Part shown: one piece after another, positions 34,093-46,400 of the stretch
How positions within the stretch are numbered: the stretch's first letter is position 1
How the letters are laid out: every line of letters starts with the position of its first letter
NCBI RefSeq assembly: GCF_018687715.1
Contig: NC_056767.1
Location: 806,001 to 870,000, forward strand
Length of the DNA stretch: 64,000 nt
Direction: 5' to 3'
Source of the DNA: Carya illinoinensis
Lineage: Eukaryota; Streptophyta; Magnoliopsida; Fagales; Juglandaceae
The notes under the pieces: model-generated
The model's input: only the letters and a program-made list of their open reading frames with translations
Databases searched by the model: none
What the model was told of the DNA's origin: nothing
Position numbers and translations under genes: made by a program

Positions 34093-37000
34093 ATGTCGAT
34101 GCTCGATTCCTTCTTCAATAAGGGCTTCAAAGCTGCCAAATGGTTCTCTCAATCCTTGAAGTTTTCACTTTTATTTCAGATTGATTTGCTAGGTCCCATT
34201 TGGTGTAGTACTCAACTACCATGTTTTTAAACCTTTAGTTCGTTTACAACCATTGGGCCCTGTATAGTTGGAGTTTCCTTTCTTTGTTATATTCTTGACT
34301 ACCAGGCGGAGGGATTACGGACTGTTTTAATCATCTATGTTTCCTAAATGATTAAAAAATTGGATCTTTTTAGTCGTAGTTTTCTGGTTTTGGAAGATTA
34401 AAGTGTAATTCCTGGTATATATTTTGGTATATGTGCGTAACAGTAAAACCCTGCTTAAACTGACGATTCCGCGGATAAAGCTGCTGAGGAATAGGAGAGC
34501 GCTTCAGATAAAGCAGATGCGTCGAGACATTGCCAAGCTTCTTGAGACAGGTCAAGAAGCCACCGCTCGCATTCGGGTATGATATTCTCATTAATAGAGT
34601 TATCCTTCGCTACTACTTTTTGCCTTTTTGGCGAATCCCTTACCCTAATTAGAAAGGACAAAGTGAGGCTGTTGCTGGCATGATAGGTTGTAACGAGTTG
34701 TTGAGATTTCCCTTTCAGGTCGAGCATATTGTTAGGGAAGAGAATATGATGGCTGCTCAGGAGATCATTGAGCTGTTCTGTGAGCTTATTCTTGTCCGCC
34801 TTCCGATTATTGAAACTCAAAGGTTAAAACCTTTATGATTCTAATTACTACACTTGCAATACCTATACAAAAAAATTACTACACTTACTCAAAAAAAATT
34901 CTAATTACTATACTTGTCTTGTACTATGTTTTATTGTGCATTTTGTTTTGTTAAAGTTTGGCATGTGGGACTCTCGTTCTGATTCTTGTTTTGTTACATT
35001 AGCAAAAAAGCGTGGCCCGGCTATAAGCTGAATTTAATCACGAAGTCTCAGAGTCAATTTTTGGGGCTATAGTGAGAAATACAAGTCTTTTACTAAGTGG
35101 CTCGAAAGTTTCATTAATGTGGGAGTAAGAAACTTCAGTTATATATTTGGAAGCTCCCTGAACTCTTTAATCAAAGGTATATCACCCAGTGCTGGTCTGA
35201 CTTAAGTGGGTTCTTTGGAGAGATGACTTGGAATATAATACTACCATTCTTTGTGATGGCGTGGCACTCTCTAGACCCAAAATCGAAAAGAGTTCCTTGG
35301 TCATAATGGGACTTTACTAGTGGTTGTTACCTTGTGGGTTTAAAGAATGGCCACTCCATGAATAAAGGAAAAAGAATAACTCAGTGTTTCTTCACTGCCT
35401 GAATTGTTGTAGATGTAGTGCTCGCCAATGCCATTGTTTGTGGGAAGCTTTACAGATTTAGGGCCCATTTGGGAACACAACTATTCTCAGGTATTCCCAA
35501 ATATTTCATTTCCAAATATTACTCAAATACAAAACAGTTTTCAATTTCAAATCTTCAACTTTTTCATTTGGTCATTACCCAATCATTACAACTTTCCCAA
35601 AATTTCAAACAAAAATAATATTAAAAATTTTATATTTAAACAATATTTTAACTTTATAGTATTTTTATTTAACTTTTTCTCTCTTTTTCCAAAATCCAAT
35701 CAAACATCTTAACTCAAACTATTTCACTACTATTTACAGATATTTTGAGATATCCTTAGTATCCAAACGAGCCCTTATTGTGTTATGGTGGTTAAAGAAG
35801 CTTGCAATAGGCCCGTTCAGCTATCTTTGGTCGTAATAGCGCTTTACAGTAGTTCATGTTGTTGATTTGTGTGTTTCCCAATATTCCCTTCAGTTGTCTT
35901 AATGCCATTTACATCAGGTACTTCAATGTTTAAGTCAGCATTTAAGTTTATGAGAATCTGTGAGCAAAAGGTCATTGGTTGCCTTTGTATTTCATGGAGC
36001 TGTATGGTAGCTCATGCATCAAATTTTTGTATGCCTTACAATATACCAACCAGTTGGTCCCGTGGATGCCATGAATGTCTATATACTTATATGCATACTA
36101 CACTGTGATTTAGATTTAGCATTTAATTTCTTGTGAGCCTAAGGGCATGTTTGGGGAGTGAGATGAGATGAGAATTTTGTGAATAATGGTAAGATAGTTT
36201 GTGAATAGTAGCGAGATAGTTTGAGTTGAGTATTTTTTGGGTTTTGGAAAATGAGAGAGAAAAAGTTGAATAAAAAATATTATAAAATTAAAATATTGGT
36301 AGAATATAGTTTTATAACATTATTTTTGTTTGTGAATTTGAAAAAGTTGAATTGATTTTTATTTTTTGTAATGATTAGTGATAAAAAGTTTGGGATGAGA
36401 TTTATTTCCAAACAAGCCCTTAGTGATAAAAAGTTTCTTGGGCCTTAAACTAGAGATGTGATAGTCATTAGAAGCTTTCTAGTTACTTTTGAGAATCACC
36501 CTATTGATGATTTAAGACCTAAATGTTTCCCAGGGAATGTCCTCTTGATTTGAAGGAGGCAATATCCAGTCTGTGCTTTGCAGCGCCAAGATGTGCAGAT
36601 CTACAAGAGTTGCTGCATGTTCAATTGCTATTTGCGTCCAAATATGGAAAGGAATTTGTATCAGCTGCAACGGAGCTCCTGCCAGATTGTGGTGTTAATC
36701 GCCAGGTTTTTTGAGATTCTATTATATGGTGTGAATTTTTTCTAGGACACTATTTATGGGATCCATGGCCTCGGGTAGTCAGGGAATTTGACCCTAACAT
36801 AAGGCCCCCACCGTCCCTAAGGATGGGGGAAGTGCCATATGATCTGCAGCCCATTGGCCACATGGTGGAACTTTATTTTTTGTTTTTCAAGTCACTTTTT
36901 CCACAGTGTGGCTTAATTGTTAGGATAAGTAAGATTTCCTCCTCCATCTTTTGATGACATTTCCTCTGAAATTTGCTGCAGTTAATAGAACTTTTGTCAG

Positions 37001-38210
37001 TTCGTGCTCCTTCACCTGAAAAGAAATTAAAGCTTCTGAAAGAAATAGCTGAGGAGCATGGATTAGATTGGGATCCAACCGCCTCTGAAGTGGAGTTTTT
37101 CAAACCTCAGGATGATTTGTTGGTATGTGAAATACTTCCCTGTGCCTTGATCTATCTATTTTCAAGCCATTTTAATCTCTCCCTCTTGTGCATGTGTTAT
37201 TTTCTTCTCAGAATGGTCCAACACAGTTTGATAGAGGATCTAAATTGCCCCTTCTAAGAGAAAAATATGATGAAACATTGTTTTCTGCCTCTGAACAACC
37301 CCACGAAGAACAGCTAGATTCTGATTCTGGCGTTGATTCATTTGATCTTCCTGAAGCTCCTAAAGTATCGCTATGGCCAAATGCAAATGTTGCTCCAGCA
37401 CCAGTGATGGTCTCATCTCTACAAGCTGCTCCACACCCTAATATTGATCATGAGTCATCAAAGCATTCTAGGGTCATTGAAAATCCACCAGAGGAGCCAC
37501 AGTTGGAACCTGAGAAAATGGTGCAAGAAGGATCTGCTGCTATAAAAAATGAACAACCTAGTGTTCCAGTCGGTGGTGTGCAAGATATACAATTCGTGCC
37601 TTTTATTTCTCCTCCATCACTATCTTCTGCATCATTTTCTGCGGCACCAAGTAAATCAGAAACCTCTCCCTCAAGATCAAAAAGTGAGGCTAATGTGGAT
37701 TTGCAGGATGTCTTAACTGCTGCTCGGACTGCTGTAGAAACTGCTGAATGTGCAGCTGCTTCGGCTCGCTCTGCAGCTAGTCTTGCAAAGCTCAGAATTA
37801 ATGAGCTCACTAGGAAAAATAGTGATCAATTCCCTGAAGATAGCTCTGAGAATCCGTTTTACAAGGATATGGCTAACCAGTCAGCTACCGAAGAAAATCC
37901 ACATTTTGATCATCGAAACTTGGTTGGCAATGCAGATGATGTTATAGATTCTCCAGAACCTAATCAAGGTCTTGAAGACTGCCAGAGAACAGAGGCCTCA
38001 AGTTTTCCTGCCTTTGGCACGCCCAAAATGGATTTTGATTCCTCTCTTCCCATTGATCAGGATTGTGGAAATGAACTTACTCCTCACCGGCCCCAGAGAT
38101 TGACTTCAATGGATGAAGATCCATACTTCTCATACCCAAATTTGTTTACATCGCAGAATCCTGCTGCACATTCTTCCACAGACAATTCCCGATTCTCCAA
38201 TGAGCTCTAA
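34093..38210 (+). CDS. IST1-like protein (ESCRT/Vps4 regulator)
   Basis: Six exons join in frame: 34093-34142, 34444-34576, 34719-34822, 36534-36705, 36982-37122 and 37212-38210, for 532 residues. The first donor, AAATG/GTTCTC, is weak but keeps the phase and yields the family sequence CKTLLKLTIPRIKLLRNRR. Residues 1 to about 175 form the Ist1 helical domain (IKQMRRDIAKLLETGQEATA, AAQEIIELFCELI, ISSLCFAAPRCADL, PDCGVNRQLIELLS). The rest is Ser/Pro/Glu-rich and probably disordered, with an Ala-rich helix near residue 380 (RTAVETAECAAASARSAAS). IST1 proteins bind ESCRT-III and tune Vps4/SKD1 and LIP5 in multivesicular body formation at endosomes. The long intron 3 holds two MITEs. It looks intact. 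Confidence 0.9.
35461..35774. mobile_element. Tourist-type MITE in IST1-like intron 3 (copy a)
   Basis: Ends are GGGCCCATTTGGGAAC and ATATCCTTAGTATCCAAACGAGCCC read inward as an inverted repeat. Both are flanked by TTA (35458-35460 and 35775-35777), the target duplication of PIF/Harbinger elements. About 314 bp, non-coding. Confidence 0.7.
36143..36419. mobile_element. Tourist-type MITE in IST1-like intron 3 (copy b)
   Basis: The left end GGGCATGTTTGGGGAG and right end TTTCCAAACAAGCCC form the inverted repeat. Flanks are TAA on the left and TTA on the right, so the duplication has changed by a base or is not exact. The interior has GATGAGATGAGA. A 17-base segment near the right end is repeated just outside it. 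Confidence 0.65.
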
Positions 38211-39324
38211 GTTGAATTTTATCTACCTATAGGCCTTTGCTCAGCTTTGTTGCAACGTCTTACTGGGGATTCAATTTCACATATTGCGTTATGGTTTTCA
38301 TTCTATTATTTATTTATTGTAAAAAGTGCAGTTATTAGGTATTAGAAGTGTGTAATTTGCTTCAAATCCCTTTATCCATGAACGAGTAGCATCAACAGTA
38401 TTAAACTGCTTTTGTAGTAGAGAAGCCATCTTTGATGGCTGATGCTACATTTTGTTGAGTGTACAAACATGTATTGCTTTTGTTTGTTTATGTGAACAAG
38501 CATTTATTGCCATGCCATGGTGACATCTGGTTGTTCATGTGTAAAGGCGGACAGGCAAGAATGTAGATCACTCACTGGTTAAATGACACTGAATAAAGGA
38601 AGCGCATGATTTGCCATACAAGGGAGAAGCAACTGCCATTCTTTTATACAGTTAGATTTTGCAGTTAGCTTTTGACTCTGGAGCATCTGAAATCTATTAC
38701 TTCGATATGGCTCCCTCTGCAAGGAAATCTATTCCATTTTTCCAGTCATTTTTAAGTGTTGGGGAGCAGCTCCTGATGGATTCCAATATGCAGTGCAGAA
38801 GAGAAGATGGATGCCAGGGGTCTAGCGGTATGTTATCCATTAAGAGTGCGGTGGAGGCGTTAAACCAATTGGTACAAACTTAAAATGATTTAAAAGTCAG
38901 GATTCCCAACATGCTTTATTTGGTTTGCGATCTGAGGAAGACTCAGTAAGCAAGATGGGCTGTCGTCTAATCTTGGTGTTGTTCAGCAAGCTAGATGCAA
39001 ATTTTGGGGAGGAAAATATTTATCGTTTGTTTTTTAAATTTCCCTTTTGCAGAAAGGATATGGTTTCCATTGCTTGTCAAATATAATATCCCCTGCACTC
39101 AATGAAATTCAAAGACTTTAATTTGGTGGCTAGTAGGGGGATTTTAAAGGCCAATCCTTTGAAGTTTTCCCCACTGTTAATCTTATTGGGAGACTGGTAA
39201 TATCGTTTGGTGTGTCAGTTACAAGAGATTTTTTCAAACAGGAGATGTTATGGATACTGATAGGTACTGCCACGTTCCTTTATGACACTAAACCAGAGAG
39301 AAAAAGGTGACAAAAGCACATGCT
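38211..39324. other. 3' flank of the IST1-like gene
   Basis: Mostly probable 3' UTR and spacer. A 73-codon frame at 38662-38883 (QLAFDSGASEIYYFDMAPSA) follows a good splice-acceptor-like TTTTGCAG. It is the only coding-like piece and I do not recognise it. Confidence 0.4.
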
Positions 39325-39347
39325 TTAGAGCATCCTCGTTGACTTGG

Positions 39348-39425
39348 CCAAACGAGGTACTTGGCTAAATTTAAAATAATTTGACGCCAAATGAGGTACT
39401 TGGCTAAATTTAGAATAATTTGACT
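39348..39425. repeat. Doubled 39-bp unit at the left end of the Harbinger element
   Basis: CCAAACGAGGTACTTGGCTA at 39348 recurs as CCAAATGAGGTACTTGGCTA at 39387, and the next 19 bases also match nearly exactly. The subterminal region is duplicated. Confidence 0.85.
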
Positions 39426-39945
39426 CAAAAATACCCCACATTGAATTGGGCAAATGTAAAATATTTAGATGTCTGCTACAGTCCCATTCCAAATATGGAA
39501 GCCGGTTTTCGTTGGCCAAATAATAAACAATCATTTTATCACTTGAACCGAGGAAGCTGAAGTCAGACACATAGAGGCGGGAAGGAAAAATCACTCCCTG
39601 CATTTCAGTACCGAACTCCCTTTCTCCCTAAACTCTTTCTTCGTCTCTCTCGATTTGCTGAAACGGAAACAGTCCACAACCCACGGCTGAGCCCGTCGAC
39701 TCCCACGGCTACGCACGTCTACTCCTACGAATGGGCCCGCCACTCTCTCTCTCTCACGGACGATCCCGATTTGTAAGTTTCCTTTCATTTTTTCTGTTTT
39801 AGGCTCTCGGTTTTTCAGTTAAAAGTTTCTGTTGGTTTGTATTTCTTACACTATGGATTGCCTATCGATTTCTTACCATACTAAGAAACGGATTTAGAAG
39901 TGGGATTGACAGTTAGGGTTTTTCATTGAGCACAAATCACAGGTG

Positions 39946-40085
39946 TAGTTCTGTTTGGTTTCTGAGAACTAAGTGATTGAAGACGAAGTAAGATGGTTTT
40001 CTGTTTGGTTTCCGAGATGGTTTTCTGTTTGGTTAAGATATGGTTTTTGGTTTTCTGTTTGGTTTCCGAGATGGTTTTCTCGGAG
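39946..40085. repeat. Imperfect tandem repeat of GGTTTTCTGTTTGGTTTCCGAGAT
   Basis: GTTTTCTGTTTGGTTTCCGA occurs at about 39994 and 40050, with shorter variants (TTTTCTGTTTGGTTAAGATA) between and TTCTGTTTGGTTTCTGAG at about 39949. It lies inside the Harbinger-type element. Confidence 0.7.
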
Positions 40086-41146
40086 GGCAGGGGAAAGGCT
40101 TGAGCATATTTCAATTCTTTGTTAGTTCTGTTCAACGTGAGAACAAGGCCTTGAAACGGACTCTGATGCCTGATCAAACTGAAGTTCCTCTATGATCTAC
40201 TCGCTAATTCTATTTACAACCTACAAACATAGAAAGGTACTTAGCAAATGAGTTGTGCAGGCATATTTATGTAAAAAAAAAAAAAAAAAAACTACAAAAT
40301 CCCATTATAGAGGTTACCCACTGACTGTACCTCATATTTATTTATTTATGTTGATAAGTAAAATAACATTTATTGAAATAAATAGGCAAAGCCCAAGTTA
40401 CTAATGTACCTCATATTTGTTACCAGCATTGATTCAGAACGTAATACTTATTACTAGCACCAAGAATTACCTAGCAGTCATGAGGTTGACAAAAAATGGG
40501 CCTCTTGATAAGTAAAGGTACATGAGTGTTAAGTAAATACTCACCTTGAACCTATTCTCAATAAGAAGCAAGAAATGAAATTCAGACACTGCCATTGAAC
40601 TGGGTTTAACAACTTCAGCATTTTCAGACAATTTTGAATAGTCCAATAGAGCTTTGTTTTCCACAAAGTTTTCATCTCCATTTGGTGAACTGCCAAAGGG
40701 ATTTACAAATTAAAATGAATGAATAGATAATCAAGTATGAGCATGATAAAAAGGTTAGCTAAGGCATCTGTGTAAAATGTATTTGCTAATTCATTGAAAG
40801 GACTTCTGACTTTGAACATGGGATACTTAGTATAGCATTTACCTTCTATGCCATTTATCCCATAGGCATGGCCTTAGAGGATGACAATAGATGGCTTAGG
40901 AACTATTCCATGTCCTAAATGCATTTCCAGAATCATAAAGATAAAGAGTTTAGTAATCATGAAGGTAACCTCTAAGGCTTAGGAGCAAGTCAGTGTTGTG
41001 ATTAAATACTTAAATATATATTTCCTTTTTTTTTTTTTTCTTTTCCACCATTTTTAGCAACCAATTGGTCTTACTTGTTCACTGTTTTTAAAAGTGTTCT
41101 TACTTGCTCATTGTTTTTGTATTACTTGCTGACTATTTTATTTAGG

Positions 41147-42178
41147 ATGGATTCACACTTATTGGATGATCCCTTTTTCACCACACTATTGCAAAGTGGT
41201 GGAGAATGTATTATTAACTGTAACATGGCTCGTGTCTTGCATGATAATGTTGAGGTTGAGGTTGAAGTGACACAACCCGAAGGGCAAGTAAGGGCACGAA
41301 CTAAACTATCACAACGGGGTGTGTCCTTCACTGTGGAGGAAGACAACCTCCTTATATCAGGGTGGCTCAACATTAGTATAGACGTTATTAGGGGGACAGA
41401 TCAAAAGTCCACCCAATTGTGGATAAGAATCCATGATTACTTCAATACTTATAAAAAACTTAATTGGCCTGAACATTCTGTGGGGTCGTTGACTAATCGA
41501 TGGTCAACTATCCAAAAAGCCACAAACAAGTTTTGTGGTTGCTTGGCCCAAGTCGAATCAATGCATCCAAGTGGTACCAATGAACAAGACAAGGTATGTT
41601 TCTAATTATCATAAATTTGGATTGTAATATGTACTAATATTTTTATGATTGATGTTTAGATTGACAAGGCAAAGGCATTGTACCGATCGACACAAAAAAG
41701 CAATTATAATTTGGATCATTGTTGGAACTTATTGAGGCACCAACCAAAGTGGCAAGTGCATATGGATAATTTGCCAACAAAGAGAAAGACGGGCTGCTCT
41801 ACTGTTCCAGCTGCCAATGTCATAGATGTTGAGAAAAATGAGAGCATGTCTACCAATTTGTAGCGGCCGCTAGGCAAGAAATCTGAAAAACAAAGGGAAA
41901 GGAAAAGGAAACATGAAGAATCTTGTAATAGTCAATTTGATGAAAAGTTAAGTAACATGGAGCATGATAGGAGGATAATGATGATTGAGAGACGGGAGAA
42001 GGCAATGAAGGTTGAAAAGGACAGGGCTGAGATAATCTCAATTAAGAAGAAGAAAATTAAGATGGAAGTCATGATGTTGAATGTTGATAACATGAATACA
42101 ATGTAGCGAGAATACTTCAAGTCAATTCAAATTGAGATCCTAGAGAAACATAGGACTGAATTGAATGAAATGCAGTAG
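41147..42178 (+). pseudogene. Harbinger Myb-like/NAM-associated ORF, broken
   Basis: Two exons, 41147-41593 and 41660-42178, splice in phase (GACAAG/GTATG...TTTAG/ATTGAC). The first half has a trihelix/Myb-like fold (FTVEEDNLLISGWLN, NRWSTIQKATNKFCG, GTNEQDK). The second starts with KAKALYRSTQKSNYNLDHCW and has the NAM-associated C-terminal helix (EYFKSIQIEILEKHRTELNE). This type is often mislabelled 'glutathione S-transferase T3-like' in plant genomes; it is the DNA-binding accessory protein of PIF/Harbinger elements. Two TAG codons (41861-41863 and 42104-42106) interrupt an otherwise continuous frame, before the final TAG at 42176. Confidence 0.75.
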
Positions 42179-43009
42179 CTGGAGGAGGGAGAAGTGCACT
42201 CGAGTTGCTGTTTTTTAAACACATGGTAATACCATGTAAATTTAAAAATATTTGGTAGTTGCTATTTTTGGTACCTTTTATTATTTGCTGATGGTTTTGC
42301 ACACCCAAAAACAATTATTATTTTTGTGCTGCTGTTCGGGTTAACTAAAGTGCTAATTTATGTATTTCCTCTAGGTGTTTATGTAAGTGTTTTTTGTAAT
42401 TAAGATGGTGTTAGAATATTTGGATCCTCTAGGTGTTTATATAGGTGTTTTGTAATTAAGCTGGTGGAGGAAGTGTAGATTTTCTGATGTTGTTTATGTA
42501 TATGTTTTGTAATTAAGATGGCAACTATCAGTGCATATTTCTTAATTCTATTTATGTAGAAGTGTTGAAATTAAGATGTTTTCTTGATTAAGGTGTTTAT
42601 GTATGTGTTTTGTAATTAAGGTGTTTTCTTGATATTGATTTATGTAAGTGCAATTTTTTTTGTTTTTTTGCATGACTTCTATATGTTGCTAGATATTTAA
42701 TTAAGATATTTAATAAAAAAATTAGTTGATAGAATTTTGTTAGGATTAAATGGGCTTTGAAAATGTGTTTTTTCAATATTAATTTAATTATAATATAATA
42801 TTGCTTAAAATTAAATTGGTAGAATTATAAAATGTGATAAAAAAAAAAGTTTAAAAAATATTAATTTAATAATATTTTATTATTATATAGATAATGAATG
42901 GCCAATCCAATGTGGGGACTGAATTTAGATAGAATAGGCAAATGTATTTTCAAGTTGATATTGACTAAATTTGAAAATGTATTTGGCGAAGCCAATGCTA
43001 ATGCTCTTA

Positions 43010-43484
43010 TAATGGGATGGATTTGGAAGTGCTGAAGCCACAGAACTAAAGCTTGGATTCAAACAAGTAAACATGCATCTCCTGGAAACCTAAAGATTCC
43101 GACTGCAAATGATCCATTGGAATTAATCATTTCATCCACCATTGTGGGCGTAAATGCTTCAGTGGCCACAGGGAAAGTTCCACTATGAAAGGTTTCTAAC
43201 ACTAATTCCCCTCCCATATCATAATCAAATTAGAATAACAATGAAGTTGGGTGCATAAACCTGCAGTGCACAGAAGATTGAACTGCCAAAGCTTCATCTA
43301 GGCTTCGTCAAACTGCAGCGAAGGATACAAATTGCACCTTGACAAAGCCGACTCATATGCACAAATGTAATGAATACAATGCAGAGTGGACTTACAGGGG
43401 ACGTCATCAGAAAATTGTCATTAAGGGAAAAAAAAAAAGGAATAAAAATTTATATTGATTTCTTTCTTTACTTCTACGCCAGGG
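43010..43484. other. 3' flank of the SERK2-type gene
   Basis: Probably the 3' UTR of the minus-strand kinase gene; no other feature seen. Confidence 0.5.
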
Positions 43485-46400
43485 TCACCTTGGACCAGAT
43501 AACTCGACTGCATGTAAATTTTCTGTGGAGTCAACAATCCAATCAGAGTTAGGATGGGGAGCGAGTTCCACTTCTTCGCGAAGAACCTCTACCTTTTGCC
43601 ACTCATCCCATCTCTCTGCCAAGCCATCACCTTCAAGCATCCTCACCACGTCCGACATCTTTGGCCGGTCCATTGGAGAGCCTTGTGTACAAAGCAGTGC
43701 AACCTGTATTAGTTGCTCTACCTCTGCTCCTATGTAATTGTTCTGGAGATCAGGATCAACTAGCATTTCAAGTTTCTTCTCTTTCAGAAGTCCTTTAACC
43801 TGAAAAATTATTCAGTTGTATCAGATATTGAAACGTTGATGACTGTATAACACTTGAAGGCCAGGAAAGAAAGACGACTGGTGCAGAATAATACACCCAT
43901 AGGTATTTTAATGTTTCATCTGTTTGTCTCGGAAAGAGTAACAGCTATGCAAGATGCACCAGGCCTAAAAAGGCAAGATACAAATACTACACCAACAAGC
44001 ATAAACAAGGCTTTCAAAACTGAAAGGTCTTGATTGCAAGCACTCAGTCAATACTTGGAGATCTGGTTCTCACAACACGGGTTGCTAAGAGCTCTCAGAA
44101 ATTATTCGTGTAAAGAATAACACTTGGTCTAGGACCCCGTAAAAGTTATGACGGTCCAAAGAAAAAGGAAATGCAATATGAAGATGAACTCAGAGAAGTT
44201 ATTGCATAGGTCAGCTAATAAAATAAAATGAAACGAAAAGTGAATTGAATAAATAAGCAGAGATTAATAGATACTAAGAGTATATACCCAATCAAGCAAC
44301 ATAACATCATCATCATTTGCAAGCCTAGCAAGATCAAAAGCTCTCTGTCCAGTGATTAGTTCCAGAAGCATGATCCCATAACCAAAAACATCAGTCTTCT
44401 CAGATGACTTCCCTGTAGAGAGGTACTCTGGAGCTATATGCCCAATTGTGCCTCGTACAGCAGTTGTAACATGGGTATCCTTGTAATCCATAAGTTTAGC
44501 CAACCCAAAGTCCCCGACAACAGCCTCAAACTCCTCGTCCAACAAAATGTTTGCAGCTTTCACATCTCGGTGTATGATCTTGGGGTCACAATGATCATGC
44601 AGATAAGAAAGACCCCTTGCAGACCCCAATGCAATCCGCTTCCGTGTTGGCCAATCCAGGGGTGGTTGAGATGGTGGGCGTTCTAGAGGAATACAAATAT
44701 CGTAAGTAGATTAGATAAAGATTACAAAGGCCATTCCTGGGCCAATTAGATAGTTCACAAATCTCACTCTTTATATGACTTCATTTTGTTATTTTATGGA
44801 AAACACACGAAGGCATGAAAGAAAGAAAAAAATAGTATGCAGGCATCAAAAGTCAAAAGCTGATAACAGGCACACAAATACCACCCACAGGGCAAAGGAA
44901 ACAATCTACAGGGAAACAGTATAAAAAATGTAGAAAATGATAACATGCTATACCTCTTAAACATGATGCAACACTTCCGTTAGCCATATAGGGATAAACA
45001 AGTAGCCTTTCAGTTGGTGTCATACAGAATCCTCGTAATCGGAGGAGGTTTCGATGCACGGCCATACTGATCATCTCTACTTCTGTTTGAAACTGCAGCT
45101 CACCACCAGGTGTACGCTCTTCTTTCAGTCTTTTTACAGCTACAAGTGAACCATCTGCCAGGCGTCCTTTGTAAACCTTGCCAAATCCACCTCTACCCAG
45201 AATGTTTTTGTTGCTAAAACTATCTGTTGCCACTTGTAGTTCTCGTAGTGAAAACCTTTTAAGCTGCCCCAGATGGACCTCTGGGTCCTCCTCGGCTGCA
45301 AGAGATGTAAAGAAGTGAAAATCTATTGATCAAACAATAAAACTGATTCATCATTTACTTAAAGAGAGCATCAATGGCCACGAACTGATATAAAGCTCAG
45401 CTTTACAGCGTTAAATGGAAGGCTGACACATCAGCACTATATGTTTTTCTTAAAAAGCAAAGATAAACTAAATCATTCCCAATCAAATTGTTTTTTGACA
45501 ATTCAAAAACTTAAAAGAATAAAGGGTGGTCATCCACTTCATTTGGGATGAGTTCAGCCACCCTGGAGTGGTTCTCGCCACCCTGTGTGGAGTGGCTGTG
45601 CATCCACCCAGCACAGAGAGGATCTTGTCACCCCCACATGGTGGTTGGCCTACTCCAAAGGTGGTAGTTGGACATCCATGGGAGTGGATAGGGTGGTCAG
45701 CTCACCCTAACCAGCCCTCTTACGGTGGTTGGACCAGGCCTCCAAATGGTGGTCAGCCATGCCTTTTTTAGTATCTGTTTTGTTTTATCTTCTTATTTTA
45801 AATAGATAATTGTGTGGCCAATTTCTTGACTCTCCAGTCCATCAGAATAGAAGTTAAAAGAGAGTATTGGATGGTAAAAATGACTTGGTTTTCATCAGGT
45901 CTTGATAGAAGTTATTTTCTTGGTTAAATCACTAACCGGGTACATCAAAGAAAAATTCTTGAGGTTTCCTTCGACGCCACCAAGCAAATGCAATTGCAGG
46001 GGCAGCAAACAGTAAAGCAGCACCTGCAGCAACTCCTCCAGCAATCGCCCCAGTGGCACTATTCCCACCTAAAATGAGATGAGGAAAAAGTTAGAACATT
46101 CAGAAATGCCATATCCACTTTCTGATATGCCTTCATGTACATAGCAGCAGCCTAAAATAATAAAAGCATGATCAAAAGCATGTATAAAAAATAAATGTAA
46201 TTAACAGAAAATCTTCTTACTTGTCAATGCATAAAGAAATTGTTTGGAGGTGGAGTTCAACTCTGTTGACCAAATGAGTAATGTTATATACTACACTCTT
46301 ATCTCACTTTTTATCTCACTATGTAGGTGTGTCACTTCTCATCACACTTGGATCATCCTTTATATTTTTTAGAAAATTCAAAGATTGATGAGTAATGTTA

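Larger units (their letters stand above)
39328..43006. mobile_element. PIF/Harbinger-type element without visible transposase
   Basis: The ends are GAGCATCCTCGTTGACTTGGC on the left and, inverted, GAGCATTAGCATTGGCTTCGC on the right. Both are flanked by TTA (39325-39327 and 43007-43009). The GAGCATC...CATTGG terminus and 3-bp TTA duplication are typical of PIF/Harbinger. Of the element's two usual genes, only the Myb-like/NAM-associated one is recognisable (41147-42178); I find no DDE transposase frame in the 3.7 kb. The left third contains short tandem repeats. Confidence 0.75.

Noticed and set aside
34898..35420. Possible retroelement fragment in IST1-like intron 3
   Set aside because: Weak resemblance to retroelement text in broken frames; nothing firm enough to name.
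37448..37810. 120-codon minus-strand frame
   Set aside because: Exact antisense of the Ala-rich part of the IST1-like last exon.
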